From assembly GCF_030295405.1 (NCBI RefSeq), contig NZ_AP027080.1, positions 3,828,001-3,892,000 of the forward strand: a stretch of DNA of 64,000 nt. The letters are read 5' to 3'. The notes beneath the pieces were generated by a model. The model was not told the DNA's origin. It saw only the letters and a program-made list of their open reading frames with translations, and did no database searches. This document shows, one piece after another, positions 32,864-42,102 of this stretch. The stretch's first letter is position 1; every line of letters starts with the position of its first letter. The position numbers and the translations under genes are program-made. Source of the stretch: Mesoterricola silvestris. Its GTDB lineage: Bacteria > Acidobacteriota > Holophagae > Holophagales > Holophagaceae.

Positions 32864-34543
32864 TCAGTCCGGGGGCAGCTCCAGCACCGCGCCGCGGCTG
32901 GCGCTGGTCACCAGGTGCGCGTACCGCCCCAGCCACCCCCGGGTGATCTTGGGGGCGGGGCGGACCCAGGCGGCGCGCCTGCGGGCCAGTTCCCCGTCGT
33001 CCACCAGCACGTCCAGGGTCCGGGCGGGGATGTCGATGCGCACCCGGTCGCCGTCGCGCACCAGGCCGATGGGCCCGCCCTCCATGGCCTCGGGGCTGGC
33101 GTGCCCGACGCACAGGCCCGCGGTGCCCCCGGAAAAGCGCCCGTCGGTGATGAGCGCCACGGAAGTCCCCAGCCCCTGCCCCTTGATCATGGCCGTGGGG
33201 GAGAGCATCTCCGGCATGCCGGGCCCCCCCCGCGGGCCCTCGTACCGGATGATCACCACGTGGCCCGGCTTCACCTGGCGCAGCATCAGCGCGGCGAGGC
33301 ACGCGTCCTGGCTCTCGAAGACCAGGGCCTCCCCCTCGAACACCAGGCACGCCGGGTCCACGCCGGCGCTCTTCACGATGCTCCCCTGGGGCGCGATGTT
33401 GCCGAAGAGCACCGCCAGGCCCCCGTCGGCGGAGTAGGGATCCTCCAGCGTGCGGATCACCGCCGGGTCCTTGGTGGAGGCGGAGGCGATGGTCTCCTCC
33501 AGGGTCCTCCCCGTCACCGTGGGCGCCTCCAGGTCCAGGAGGCCCGGGCGGCGGGAGAGCTCCTTGAGGATGGCGCTGATGCCCCCCGCGCGGTCCACGT
33601 CCTGGATGTGCACGTGGGACACCGAAGGGGAGACCTTGCAGATGCAGGGCGTCACCGCCGAGATGGCGTTGAGCGTGGCGAGGGGGAAATCCACCCCCGC
33701 CTCGTGGGCGATGGCCAGCCCGTGGAGCACCGTGTTCGTGGATCCCCCCATGGCCATGTCCAGGGCGAAGGCGTTGCGCAGCGAGGCCGCCGTCACCAGG
33801 TCCCGGGGCTTCAGGTCCCGGTCCAGCAGGTCGAAGATCTGCAGGGCCGCCGCCTTGGCCAGGAAGGGGCGCCGCGCGTCCACGGCGGGGATGGTGCCGT
33901 TGCCCGGAAGGGCCAGGCCGATGGCCTCCAGGAGGCAGTTCATGGAATTGGCCGTGAACATCCCCGAGCAGGAGCCGCAGGTGGGGCACGCGCTCGCCTC
34001 GATGGCGTCCAGTTCCCGCTCCGTCATCTCGCCGCTCTGCACCTTGCCCACGCCCTCGAACACGGTGATCAGGTCGGACCGGCTTCCGTCGGGCTTCTGC
34101 CCCGCCAGCATCGGCCCCCCCGTCACGAAGATGGTGGGAACGTTCACCCGCAGCGCGCCCAGCACCATGCCGGGGGTGATCTTGTCGCAGTTGGAGATGC
34201 AGATGAGGGCGTCGAAGCAGTGGGCCATGGCCATGGTCTCCACCGCGTCCGCGATGAGCTCCCGGCTGGGCAGGGAGTACCGCATGCCCAGGTGCCCCAT
34301 GGCGATGCCGTCGTCCACGGCGATGGTGTTGAACTCGAAGGGCACGCCCCCCGCCTCCCGCACCGCGTCCTTCACCACCTTCGCGAAATCATGGAGGTGG
34401 GTGTGCCCCGGGACGATGTCCGTGTAGGAGTTGGAAATCCCGATGAACGGCTTGCCGAAGTCCTCGTCCCTGAGCCCCGCGGCCCGGAGGAGGCTGCGGT
34501 GCCCCGCGCGTTCAATGCCCTTCTTGACGGTGTCCGATCGCAT
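32864..34543 (-). CDS. ilvD: Dihydroxy-acid dehydratase
   Basis: The 559-residue enzyme dehydrates dihydroxy acids in valine, isoleucine and leucine synthesis. Signatures are [12 protein letters not shown] (cluster Cys), [20 protein letters not shown] (second and third cluster Cys) and [14 protein letters not shown] near the C-terminus. I start at ATG 34543, where [20 protein letters not shown] matches the family and GGAG lies 7 bases upstream; an upstream in-frame extension looks non-coding. Unlike the ilvA operon no leader peptide or terminator is seen ahead of it. The 304-bp element lies about 100 bases upstream. The 196 bases after the gene show no feature. Confidence 0.96.
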   Translation of the reverse strand: MRSDTVKKGIERAGHRSLLRAAGLRDEDFGKPFIGISNSYTDIVPGHTHLHDFAKVVKDAVREAGGVPFEFNTIAVDDGIAMGHLGMRYSLPSRELIADAVETMAMAHCFDALICISNCDKITPGMVLGALRVNVPTIFVTGGPMLAGQKPDGSRSDLITVFEGVGKVQSGEMTERELDAIEASACPTCGSCSGMFTANSMNCLLEAIGLALPGNGTIPAVDARRPFLAKAAALQIFDLLDRDLKPRDLVTAASLRNAFALDMAMGGSTNTVLHGLAIAHEAGVDFPLATLNAISAVTPCICKVSPSVSHVHIQDVDRAGGISAILKELSRRPGLLDLEAPTVTGRTLEETIASASTKDPAVIRTLEDPYSADGGLAVLFGNIAPQGSIVKSAGVDPACLVFEGEALVFESQDACLAALMLRQVKPGHVVIIRYEGPRGGPGMPEMLSPTAMIKGQGLGTSVALITDGRFSGGTAGLCVGHASPEAMEGGPIGLVRDGDRVRIDIPARTLDVLVDDGELARRRAAWVRPAPKITRGWLGRYAHLVTSASRGAVLELPPD

Positions 34544-34646
34544 GGGGAGGCTCCATGCCCCGAATTCTATCCCCTCCTCCCCCCGCCCCGGAGGAGTTGT
34601 GGTTTCGCGAATGGACCTAATCGAATTCCCAATCCAAGGCACCTGG

Positions 34647-34950
34647 GCCGTGCCGGCAAACCCAAGGTCATGAATCGATAGGTTGTTCTCGGGGAAATGG
34701 CTCCAGCGTTGACCTGACGTTCTTTATCCTGCTTCTTCCCCTGGATCCTGTTTATCCCCGTTTGAACTCCGACGGGAGTTGTCGCGACCTTTGGGTCATG
34801 GACGGCGAGTAACGTGCACTCCGGCCCACCTCTGCATCAGCCCTGCGGAAACCGGGATGAACGCCGATAGAGGGGATGAACTGGGATCTGCTCAACCTGG
34901 AACAGCCCCTTCATCTGGGTTTCAAGACACCTGGGGTTTGCCGACACACC
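34647..34950. mobile_element. 304-bp MITE-like element, copy B
   Basis: This is the second copy of the element at 5821-6124, in the same orientation and with the same length (304 bp). The ends are again inverted repeats (left GCCGTGCCGGCAAACCCAAG, right ending GGGTTTGCCGACACACC). The right end directly touches the stop codon of the glycosyltransferase at 34951 (TTAG on the plus strand). The left flank (CTGG) does not match, so no target duplication is evident here. It lies between two minus-strand genes, downstream of one and upstream of ilvD. The remaining bases 34544-34646 hold only ilvD 5' sequence. Confidence 0.75.
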
Positions 34951-36420
34951 TTAGCGACCCAGGGTTCGGAATCGGTCCTTCAGGACCCGGGCGCGGTGGA
35001 GCCAGGAGGTGAGGGCGATGGCGGACAGCACCAGGAGGAGGATCCACAGGGACCCGGGCCAGACCCGCGGGGCCAGGGCCGCGGGCACCGCCAGGGCGCC
35101 CAGGACCATCAGGCGGATTCCCGAGCGCCGGCCGGAGGTGCCCCGCACCTGCAGGAGGGGGCCGGCGTGGAGGCCCCACAGGAGGATCAGGCACAGGAAG
35201 AAAGCCGCGAGGGGGAGGGCCGCGTAGGGGGCGGGGGCGCCCAGGGCGGAGGCGAGGGTTCCCAGGAGGGAGGCGGCGAGGGTGCCGTAGTAGGCCGCCT
35301 TCAGGGGGGCGGGGACGCTCCAGGCCGGGAACAGGTCCGCCGGGGCCGCGGGCTTCGCGGTCCGGCCCCGGGCCATCAGTTCCTCGGTCCAGCGGCAGAA
35401 CTGCGCGGTGAGGGCGCCGGCCTCGAAGCGCTTCCAGGTGTCCCGGCCCATGGCGCGCAGGCGCTCCTGGCGCGCGGGATCGGCCTGGAGGGCGCGGATC
35501 GCGCTCACCCAGGCGTCCGGGTCCAGGTAGTCGTCGATGATGATGCCGGCCTCCCCCGCGGCCTCGGGGAGGCCCCCCACCCGGCTTCCCATGAACAGCA
35601 GGCCCGCGGACTGGGCTTCCGGGCCCATGCGGCCGAAGGGCTCCGCCCACCGGGAGGGCATCAGGACCAGCCAGCTCTCCCCGTAGAACGCCTCCTGGGC
35701 CAGGAACCCGGAGACCCGCACGTTGGGATGGCGTCTGGGATCGTAGCCGCAGTTGGCGGCATTGCCCCGGCCCGAGAGGAGGAAGGCCTGGTCCGGCATC
35801 CGTTCCGCGATCCGCAGGAAGAGGTCGGCGCCCTTGCTGAACTCCGCGGCGGCCATGCTGATGCACCGGCCCTCCGGCCCCGGGGGCAGTTGCACGGGCT
35901 GGACGGCGGGATAGAGCACGGAGGCGTCGTCCCGTCCCAGCAGCTCATTGGCCAGGTCCGCCATGTACCGGGACGGCGCCAGGATCCGGTCGAATTGCCG
36001 GAGGATGGCCTTGGTGACGTACACGGGCGCCGTGCCCGCCACGGGGCACAGGGCGCAGAAGTGGTCGCAGGTGGCCTGGGCGATGAGATCGGGACACAGG
36101 GTGCGGCCGTCGTGGAGGCAGGTCATGACCGGCACGCCCAGGGCGCCGGCGATCTCGAGGCCCATGGGGTGGGCCCCGAACTGGGCATAGATCGCGTCGG
36201 GCTTGGCGGCCAGGGCTTCGCTCCGCATGCGCTCCGGACCGGACACGGGGATCATCTCGACCCCGCGCAGGGTGCCGGGGGCATCCTTGCCCCAGAAGAC
36301 CGCCACGGCCCGGCCCCCGGACGCGACCCAGGATTCGAGCAGCAGTTTATCGGTGACTTCCGCACCGCCCAGGCCCGGATGGTAGCTGGAACCCAGGTAA
36401 AGCAATGTCCCGCGGGCCAT
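34951..36420 (-). CDS. Glycosyltransferase (GT4-like) with C-terminal membrane helices
   Basis: Residues 1-370 of 489 form a GT-B transferase (LYLGSSYHPGLGGAEVTDKL; SRWAEPFGRMGPEAQSAGLL; AGIIIDDYLDPDAW). About 120 residues follow with roughly four membrane helices (for example LPLAAFFLCLILLWGLHAG and LWILLLVLSAIALTSWL). The tail would tether the enzyme to the inner membrane, which is unusual for GT4 proteins and suggests a lipid acceptor. A Cys-rich stretch (CLHDGRTLCP, CDHFCALCP) in the middle may hold a metal. The TAA stop lies at the edge of the 304-bp element. Substrate unknown. Confidence 0.8.
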   Translation of the reverse strand: MARGTLLYLGSSYHPGLGGAEVTDKLLLESWVASGGRAVAVFWGKDAPGTLRGVEMIPVSGPERMRSEALAAKPDAIYAQFGAHPMGLEIAGALGVPVMTCLHDGRTLCPDLIAQATCDHFCALCPVAGTAPVYVTKAILRQFDRILAPSRYMADLANELLGRDDASVLYPAVQPVQLPPGPEGRCISMAAAEFSKGADLFLRIAERMPDQAFLLSGRGNAANCGYDPRRHPNVRVSGFLAQEAFYGESWLVLMPSRWAEPFGRMGPEAQSAGLLFMGSRVGGLPEAAGEAGIIIDDYLDPDAWVSAIRALQADPARQERLRAMGRDTWKRFEAGALTAQFCRWTEELMARGRTAKPAAPADLFPAWSVPAPLKAAYYGTLAASLLGTLASALGAPAPYAALPLAAFFLCLILLWGLHAGPLLQVRGTSGRRSGIRLMVLGALAVPAALAPRVWPGSLWILLLVLSAIALTSWLHRARVLKDRFRTLGR

Positions 36421-36476
36421 CGGACCTCCCGGAACCTAGCCTAGATGCTATGGAAGATTCGCGTCAACGAGGTCGA

Positions 36477-37478
36477 TCAGCCCGGGTAGCACCCCGGAAC
36501 CCGCAGCCCCGCCCCTTCGGGAAGCCCCAGGGCCAGGTTCATGCACTGCACGGCCTGGGAGGCCATGCCCTTGCCCAGATTGTCGATGGCGGTGAGGACC
36601 GCGCCGTTCCTGCCGTCCGAGGCGGTGGCCACGTCGCAGAAGGCGCTGCCGGCCACGGCGCCCACCCGGGGCGAGCCCGTGACGATGCGCACGAAGGGGG
36701 CGTCCCGGAAGGCATCGGCGGTCCTCGCCGCGAGGCCCTCGCCCGTGAGGCCCGGGGGGAGCCGGAACTGCAGCGACATGAAGATCCCCCGCACCATGGG
36801 CGCGCTCTGGGGCACGAAGGCTAGGTCGCCCTGGATGCCCAGTTCGGCCATGGCCGCCCTGACTTCCGCCAGGTGCTGGTGGGCCAGGGGCTTGTAGGCC
36901 CGGAAATCCTGGGCGCGCAGGGGGTGGTGGGTGCCTTCCACCGGAGTCGCCCCGCTGCCGCTGGAGCCGGTGGCGCCGGTGGCCGCCAGGAAGCCCACGT
37001 CCAGGCCCCGCAGGGGCAGGAGGGCCAGCTCCAGGGCCGTGGCGAAGCAGCCCGCGCACGCCACGCGCCGGGCCCCGGCCAGGGCCTCCCGGTTCCATTC
37101 GGGCTGGCCGTAGACGAAGCGGGGGCGGTGCTCCACGCCGCGGAAATCGGTGCTCAGGTCCAGCAGCAGGACCCTGTCCGCGATGCTCGCCCTGTCCCAG
37201 GCGCGCTCCAGGCCGGGCAGCAGGCCCGCGAGCTCCCCGTGGGGCAGGGCCGAGAACACCACGGGCTGTTCGCTGGACGCGAACGAGGACCAGTCGATGG
37301 CCTCCTCCAGGACCCCGGGGACCAGGCCGCTGAGGTTGGGATGCACGTCGCCGAAGGCCCGCCCCGCGTGGCGGGAGGTGCCCCGCAGGCTCGCGACGGC
37401 GGGGTGGCCCGAAAGCCAGCGCAGGAGCTCCCCGCCCCCGTATCCGGAAGCGCCCAGGATGGCGGCGTCGATCCTCAC
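36477..37478 (-). CDS. argC: N-acetyl-gamma-glutamyl-phosphate reductase
   Basis: The 333-residue enzyme reduces N-acetylglutamyl phosphate to the semialdehyde, the third step of arginine synthesis. It has the Rossmann start AAILGASGYGGGELLRWL and catalytic Cys in VACAGCFATALEL. The catalytic His is probably in the EGTHHPLRAQDF region. It is the last gene of the minus-strand arg operon and starts at GTG inside a GTGA overlap with the preceding P-loop gene. Family members of this length belong to the common type 1 group. Confidence 0.94.
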   Translation of the reverse strand: MRIDAAILGASGYGGGELLRWLSGHPAVASLRGTSRHAGRAFGDVHPNLSGLVPGVLEEAIDWSSFASSEQPVVFSALPHGELAGLLPGLERAWDRASIADRVLLLDLSTDFRGVEHRPRFVYGQPEWNREALAGARRVACAGCFATALELALLPLRGLDVGFLAATGATGSSGSGATPVEGTHHPLRAQDFRAYKPLAHQHLAEVRAAMAELGIQGDLAFVPQSAPMVRGIFMSLQFRLPPGLTGEGLAARTADAFRDAPFVRIVTGSPRVGAVAGSAFCDVATASDGRNGAVLTAIDNLGKGMASQAVQCMNLALGLPEGAGLRVPGCYPG

Positions 37479-38527
37479 GGCTTCACCTCCAGGGCGGCCC
37501 GCACCTTGTCCAGCACCAGCGCCCCCAGTTCCCGGGCCTGGGACCGGGCGTTGTGGGCCGGAAGCCCGAGGGTGGCCACGAAGCGGCCTCCCACGCGGTT
37601 GTCCGTGGCGGGACCGGCCACCACGTCCACCTGGATGCCATAGGCCTCCTTGAGGTTGCGCACCCCGCCCTCCACGCCCACGGGGTCGTTGGCGCAGAGC
37701 ACGTAGGCGGCTCCCCAGTCCCGCAGCGCCTTGTCCTCCAGGATGGCCTGGACGCCGTACTCCCCCATGATGCCGTCGCCGGTCTCGGCGATGATGAGAT
37801 CCATGCCCCGGTCCGCCAGTTCCGTGAAGATGGCCCGGGCCGCGCCCGGGGCCGTGGCGGGGCCGGTGCAGGTGACGCCGGCGTCCGTGAAGTCCAGGAT
37901 GGCCTCGGCGCCGTAGTCCTGCATGGCCAGGATATCCCGCTGGAGGCTCACGCCCGTGAGCTTGGCGCCCCCCACCTTGTACCCGGCCTGGGTGAAGGCG
38001 CGCACCAGGACGCAGGCGGCGAGGGTCTTGCCGGCGTTCATGCAGGTGCCGGCCACGTACACCACGGGCACGGGCGTGGCCTGGGGCTTGCCCTGCACGG
38101 CCTTCTCCTGGATGAAGGCGGGCTGGCCCAGGCGGCTGCCGAACTGCGGGAAGGAGAGCACCTGCCCGAGCACCTCCACCTCGAAGGGGGCGCCCACCCC
38201 CGGGTTGCTGGAGACGCAGTGGCCCAGCACCCCGCCCAGATTCAGCAGGTGGAGCCGGTCCCCGGGGGCCACCTTCGTTGGCAGCACCCCCTCGTAGCCC
38301 TGGAGCGCGTTGCGGTGGCCCAGGGCCCCGACGATGATGTCCCCGTCGTGGAGCACGCTCATGCGCCCGTGCACGTCCTCCAGTTCGTTGTAGACGCTCT
38401 TCTCGCCGTGGATGCGCCCGGCGATGACCGAGCCCTCCCGGGCCTCGACCGTGTCGCCCAGGGTCACCCAGCGCCCCAGGCCCAGGTTCCGGGTCACCGA
38501 CGCGATCTTGTCCAAATGGATCCGCAT
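37475..38527 (-). CDS. P-loop NTPase-like protein of unknown role within the arg operon
   Basis: The 350-residue protein has an N-terminal beta-rich domain (about 1-150) with LGDTVEAREGSVIAGRIHGE, then a P-loop VVYVAGTCMNAGKT (Walker A about residues 160-168). A MinD/CobB-like fold follows with LIIAETGDGIMGEYG and CANDPVGVEGG. I do not recognise a named family; it is loosely like DUF1611 or dethiobiotin synthetase-type proteins. It is locked between argG and argC (11-base gap; 4-base overlap), so a link to arginine metabolism is likely. A nucleotide-dependent ligase, kinase or regulator is possible. The product should not be guessed further. Confidence 0.75.
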   Translation of the reverse strand: MRIHLDKIASVTRNLGLGRWVTLGDTVEAREGSVIAGRIHGEKSVYNELEDVHGRMSVLHDGDIIVGALGHRNALQGYEGVLPTKVAPGDRLHLLNLGGVLGHCVSSNPGVGAPFEVEVLGQVLSFPQFGSRLGQPAFIQEKAVQGKPQATPVPVVYVAGTCMNAGKTLAACVLVRAFTQAGYKVGGAKLTGVSLQRDILAMQDYGAEAILDFTDAGVTCTGPATAPGAARAIFTELADRGMDLIIAETGDGIMGEYGVQAILEDKALRDWGAAYVLCANDPVGVEGGVRNLKEAYGIQVDVVAGPATDNRVGGRFVATLGLPAHNARSQARELGALVLDKVRAALEVKP

Positions 38528-38538
38528 GGAAGCTCCCT

Positions 38539-39726
38539 TCATCCCTTGGCCTTGAGGGCGATCATCTGGGGCACGCCGAAGATGTGCGCGAAGCCCGCGG
38601 CCTCGGCGCCGGTCCAGAGCCGCGTGCTCTCGCCGTAGCTGGCCATGTCCGGGCGCACGAGGCTCCGCGGGGACTTCACCCCCTGCACCGCGAAGGCCCG
38701 GGGGCGCAGCTCCAGGCGCACGTCGCCGGTCACCGCCTCCTGGGTGGAGGCCAGGAAGGCCTCCAGGTCCCGGCAGACCGGATCGAAGAAGTGCCCCTCG
38801 TGCAGGAGGCTGCCGTAGAGGTTGCCCAGGGACTCCTTCCAGAAGAGCTGCTTGCCGGTGAGGACGAGCTTCTCCAGCTCCCGGTGGGCGGTGATGACCA
38901 GGTGGGCCCCGGGGGCCTCGAAGGCCACCCGGCCCTTGATGCCCAGGATGGTGTCGCCCAGGTGGATGCCCCGGCCGATGCCGTAGGTGCTGCCCAGGGC
39001 GTTGAGGGCCTGGATCACCCCCACGGGCCCCAGCTCCGCGCCGTCCAGGGACGCGGGGACGCCCCGGCTGAACCCCAGCACCAGGGTGCGGGCCGGGGTC
39101 AGGGGATCCACCTCGCCGCCCGGGTAGGCGTGCTCGGGCAGGTTCTGCCAGGGGTCCAGGGTCTCCTTGCCGCCGATGCTGGTGCCCCACATGCCCTCGT
39201 TGACGCTGTAGGACTCCACCTTCTCGGGGAAGGGGAAGCCCCGCTCGGCCAGGTACGACCTCTCCTCGGCGCGGCTGGGGGCCAGCTCCCGGATGGGGGC
39301 CAGGAGGGCCAGGTCCGGCGCCAGGGCCCGGAAGGCAACGTCGAAGCGCACCTGGTCGTTGCCGGCGCCGGTGGAGCCGTGGGCCAGGGCCGTGGCCTGG
39401 ATGTCCCGGGCGTGGGCCACCACCCGCCGGGCCTGGCAGACCCGCTCGGCGCTCACGGACAGGGGGTAGAGCCCGCCACGCAGGACGTTGCCCGCCACCA
39501 GGTGGCGCAGGTAGTCCTGGAAGAGCTCCTCCCGGGCGTCGAGGGTGGCGTGGGAGGCCGATCCCAGCTTGGCGGCCATGCCCTCGATGCGCTCCAGCTC
39601 GGCCGGGGAGAACCCGCCGGTGTCCACGGTGACGGTGTGCACCTCGTGCCCCAGGGACTTGAGGTACAGGACGCAGTACGAGGTGTCGAGACCCCCGGAG
39701 AAGGCGAGAAGGACGCGGTGGCTCAT
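38539..39726 (-). CDS. argG: Argininosuccinate synthase
   Basis: The 395-residue enzyme joins citrulline and aspartate with ATP. The PP-loop AFSGGLDTSYCVLYLKSLGH is at the N-terminus, followed by AHGSTGAGNDQVRF and SVNEGMWGTSIGGKE, typical of class I ArgG. The ATG overlaps the argH stop by 4 bases. Since the pathway here appears to make acetylcitrulline first, this enzyme should act after the M20 deacetylase encoded upstream in the operon. Confidence 0.95.
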   Translation of the reverse strand: MSHRVLLAFSGGLDTSYCVLYLKSLGHEVHTVTVDTGGFSPAELERIEGMAAKLGSASHATLDAREELFQDYLRHLVAGNVLRGGLYPLSVSAERVCQARRVVAHARDIQATALAHGSTGAGNDQVRFDVAFRALAPDLALLAPIRELAPSRAEERSYLAERGFPFPEKVESYSVNEGMWGTSIGGKETLDPWQNLPEHAYPGGEVDPLTPARTLVLGFSRGVPASLDGAELGPVGVIQALNALGSTYGIGRGIHLGDTILGIKGRVAFEAPGAHLVITAHRELEKLVLTGKQLFWKESLGNLYGSLLHEGHFFDPVCRDLEAFLASTQEAVTGDVRLELRPRAFAVQGVKSPRSLVRPDMASYGESTRLWTGAEAAGFAHIFGVPQMIALKAKG

Positions 39727-41057
39727 TGGGCACCCCAGGCGAAAAGTTGTTCGTAGGTTGTTTTAAGGAAGGCGCGGCGCTCCTTGATCCAGGAGGCGGA
39801 GGAGGCCAGGGATTCGGCGGTGCGCTCCAGCCCCAGCCGCACGGGGACGGCGGATTCGGGCCGGAAGGTGCCGTCCTGGATCTCCCGGGCCACCTGGCCG
39901 TAGGCGTCCCGGAAGGGCTGGCCCTCCGCGGCGAGGCGGCAGGCCCGGGCCGCGGCGTGGAGCTCCTGGGTGATGGCGCCGGCGCAGGCCTCCCGGTCCA
40001 CCTTGAGGCCGGGCAGGAGCCGGGAGGTGATGCGGAAGAGCTCCTCCCCCTTGTCCAGCAGTTCCACGAAGGGGGCCTTCAGGAGCTGGTGGTCCCGGTG
40101 GTAGCTGGAGGGGAGCCCCCCCGCCAGGTGGCCCAGGAGGCCCGCCAGGCCCCGCAGCTCCCGGCAGCGGGCCCGGGCCAGCTCCAGGGCGTCGGGATTG
40201 CGCTTCTGGGGCATGAGGCTGCTGCCCGTGGTGAAGGCGTCGGGCAGCGCGACGAAGCCGAAGGCCTCGGTGCTGTAGAGGTTCAGGTCCCAGAGGGCCT
40301 TCTCCAGGGTGCCGGCGGCGGACACGACCCAGGCCGCCAGGGCCTGTTCGTACCGGCCCCGGCTGTTCATGACGTCCATGGGGCTGTTCTGCACCCGGCT
40401 GAAGCCCAGGAGGGACGCGCTCAGGCCCCGGTCCACGGCCACCGGGGCCCCGAAGCCCGCGGCGGCGCCCAGGGGGCACCGGTCCAGCCGCCCCCACAGG
40501 GCCGGCAGGGCCTCCAGCTCCTCCAGCAGGCCTTCGGCGAAGGCCGCGGCCCACATGCCCCAGGTGGCGGGCATGGCCTTGCGCAGGTGGGTGAAGCCCG
40601 GCAGGGGCGTCGCCTCCTCCCGCTCGGCCAGGTCCAGGAAGGCCCGGGCCGCGGCGTGCATGGCCGCGCCCAGGTCCAGGGCCCGATCCCGCATGTGCAG
40701 GCGCAGGGCCGTGGCCACCTGGTCGTTGCGGGAGCGGGCCAGGTGGATGCGCCGGCCGGTCTCCCCCAGGCGCCGCTCCAGGGCGTGCTCCAGGGCGGTG
40801 TGGCCGTCCTCCTCCTCCGGGAGGATCACCAGCTCGCCCCGCAGGGCCTCCTGGCGCAGTCCGGCCAGGGCGCCCACCAGGGCCCGGGCCTCGGCTTCGG
40901 CCAGGAACCCGGTTTCCCCCAGCATGCGGGCATGGGCGGCGCTGCCGGCGGCGTCGCTGGCCAGCAGGTGGAGGTCCGTTTCGGGGTCCGCCCCGACGGT
41001 GAACCGGTGCAGTTCCTCGTCCAGGGGCAGGTCCTTGGCCCAAAGGGGTCTAGACAT
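39723..41057 (-). CDS. argH: Argininosuccinate lyase
   Basis: The 444-residue fumarase/aspartase-superfamily enzyme splits argininosuccinate to arginine and fumarate. The signature loop TGSSLMPQKRNPDALEL carries the catalytic Ser, and HLARSRNDQVATALRLHMRD and TPLPGFTHLRKAMP are the other two conserved regions. The start overlaps the M20 deacetylase stop by 8 bases. Length is slightly below the common 460 residues. Confidence 0.95.
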   Translation of the reverse strand: MSRPLWAKDLPLDEELHRFTVGADPETDLHLLASDAAGSAAHARMLGETGFLAEAEARALVGALAGLRQEALRGELVILPEEEDGHTALEHALERRLGETGRRIHLARSRNDQVATALRLHMRDRALDLGAAMHAAARAFLDLAEREEATPLPGFTHLRKAMPATWGMWAAAFAEGLLEELEALPALWGRLDRCPLGAAAGFGAPVAVDRGLSASLLGFSRVQNSPMDVMNSRGRYEQALAAWVVSAAGTLEKALWDLNLYSTEAFGFVALPDAFTTGSSLMPQKRNPDALELARARCRELRGLAGLLGHLAGGLPSSYHRDHQLLKAPFVELLDKGEELFRITSRLLPGLKVDREACAGAITQELHAAARACRLAAEGQPFRDAYGQVAREIQDGTFRPESAVPVRLGLERTAESLASSASWIKERRAFLKTTYEQLFAWGAQ

Positions 41058-42102
41058 GGCAGGCCTCCCGCGCGTACTCCCGCGCCAGGGCGGCGTAGAA
41101 GCGGATGCCCGCCTCCAGTTCGGCCAGGGAGATCCATTCGTCGGGGCGGTGGCTGCGGTGGGTGTCGCCGGGCCCGGCCTTCACGGCGGGGAGGTGGGCC
41201 AGGAAGGCCCAGTCCGAGGCCGTGGCCGATCCCCGGGGGGCCTTGCGGCCCGAGGCGGCCAGGGCGGCCTTCACGACGGGTTCGGAGGGGTCGGTGGCCA
41301 CGGCCCCGTAGCGCATGGAATGCACGGCCACCTCGCTCTCCAGTTCCAGGGCGATGCGGTCGGCGGTGGCCTGGTGGTCCAGGTTGGGCGTGGTGCGCAG
41401 GTCCACGAAGAATTCGCAGGCGTCGGGCACCTGGTTGCGGGCCCTGCCCCCCTGCACCTGGGTCACCTGGGCCCGGGTCTCGCCCAGGAGCGCGTGGGGT
41501 TCGAAGGTCATGGCCGCGAGCCGCTGGATGTCCCGGGCGGCCTTGTGGATGGCGTTCTCGCCCAGGGGGCTGTGGGCCACGTGGGCGGCCTCCCCCCGGG
41601 AGGTGCAGCGCAGGATGAGCATGCCCCGCTGGGCGGCGCAGATCTCCAGCCCGGTGGGCTCCCCCACCACGGCCGCGTCCAGGGGGCCCAGGTCCGGCAG
41701 CACCTCCCGGATGCCCTTGCCCCCCACCTCCTCGCCCTCGGTGAAGGCGAACACGGCCCGGGCGCCCTTGAGGTCCCGGAGCTCCAGGGCCGCCAGGATC
41801 ATGGCCGTGACGCAGCCCTTGGCGTCGTTGGCGCCCAGGCCCGTGAGGCGGTCGCCGTTCCAGGAGGGGGTGAAGGGATCGCTGCTCCAGCCGTCGCAGG
41901 GGGGCACGGTGTCCAGGTGGCTGGCGAAGAGGATCCGGGGTCCTCCGGTGCCCACCTCGAACCAGAGGCTGTTGCCCGTGCGGCGCACCTCGAGGCCCTC
42001 GGCGCCCAGCAGGGCCGCCACGTGGTCGGCCAGGGCCTGCTCGGCGTGGGACACGCTGGGGATGGCCACCAGGGATTCCAGCAGGGCCGCGGGGGTCATC
42101 AT
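41050..42102 (-). CDS. M20 deacetylase, probable N-acetylcitrulline/acetylornithine deacetylase
   Basis: The 350-residue protein has the M20 di-metal pattern: FASHLDTVPP (His, Asp), GANDAKGCVTAMILAAL (Asp), TEGEEVGGKGI (catalytic Glu-Glu), VGEPTGLEI and DTHRSHRPDEWIS (His). A dimerisation domain is inserted in the middle. In pathways with AOTCase, as this operon seems to encode, such an enzyme removes acetyl from N-acetylcitrulline rather than from acetylornithine. The start codon ATGATGA overlaps the argB stop. DapE-type activity is an alternative by sequence alone, but the operon position favours arginine synthesis. Confidence 0.82.
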   Translation of the reverse strand: MMTPAALLESLVAIPSVSHAEQALADHVAALLGAEGLEVRRTGNSLWFEVGTGGPRILFASHLDTVPPCDGWSSDPFTPSWNGDRLTGLGANDAKGCVTAMILAALELRDLKGARAVFAFTEGEEVGGKGIREVLPDLGPLDAAVVGEPTGLEICAAQRGMLILRCTSRGEAAHVAHSPLGENAIHKAARDIQRLAAMTFEPHALLGETRAQVTQVQGGRARNQVPDACEFFVDLRTTPNLDHQATADRIALELESEVAVHSMRYGAVATDPSEPVVKAALAASGRKAPRGSATASDWAFLAHLPAVKAGPGDTHRSHRPDEWISLAELEAGIRFYAALAREYAREACHV

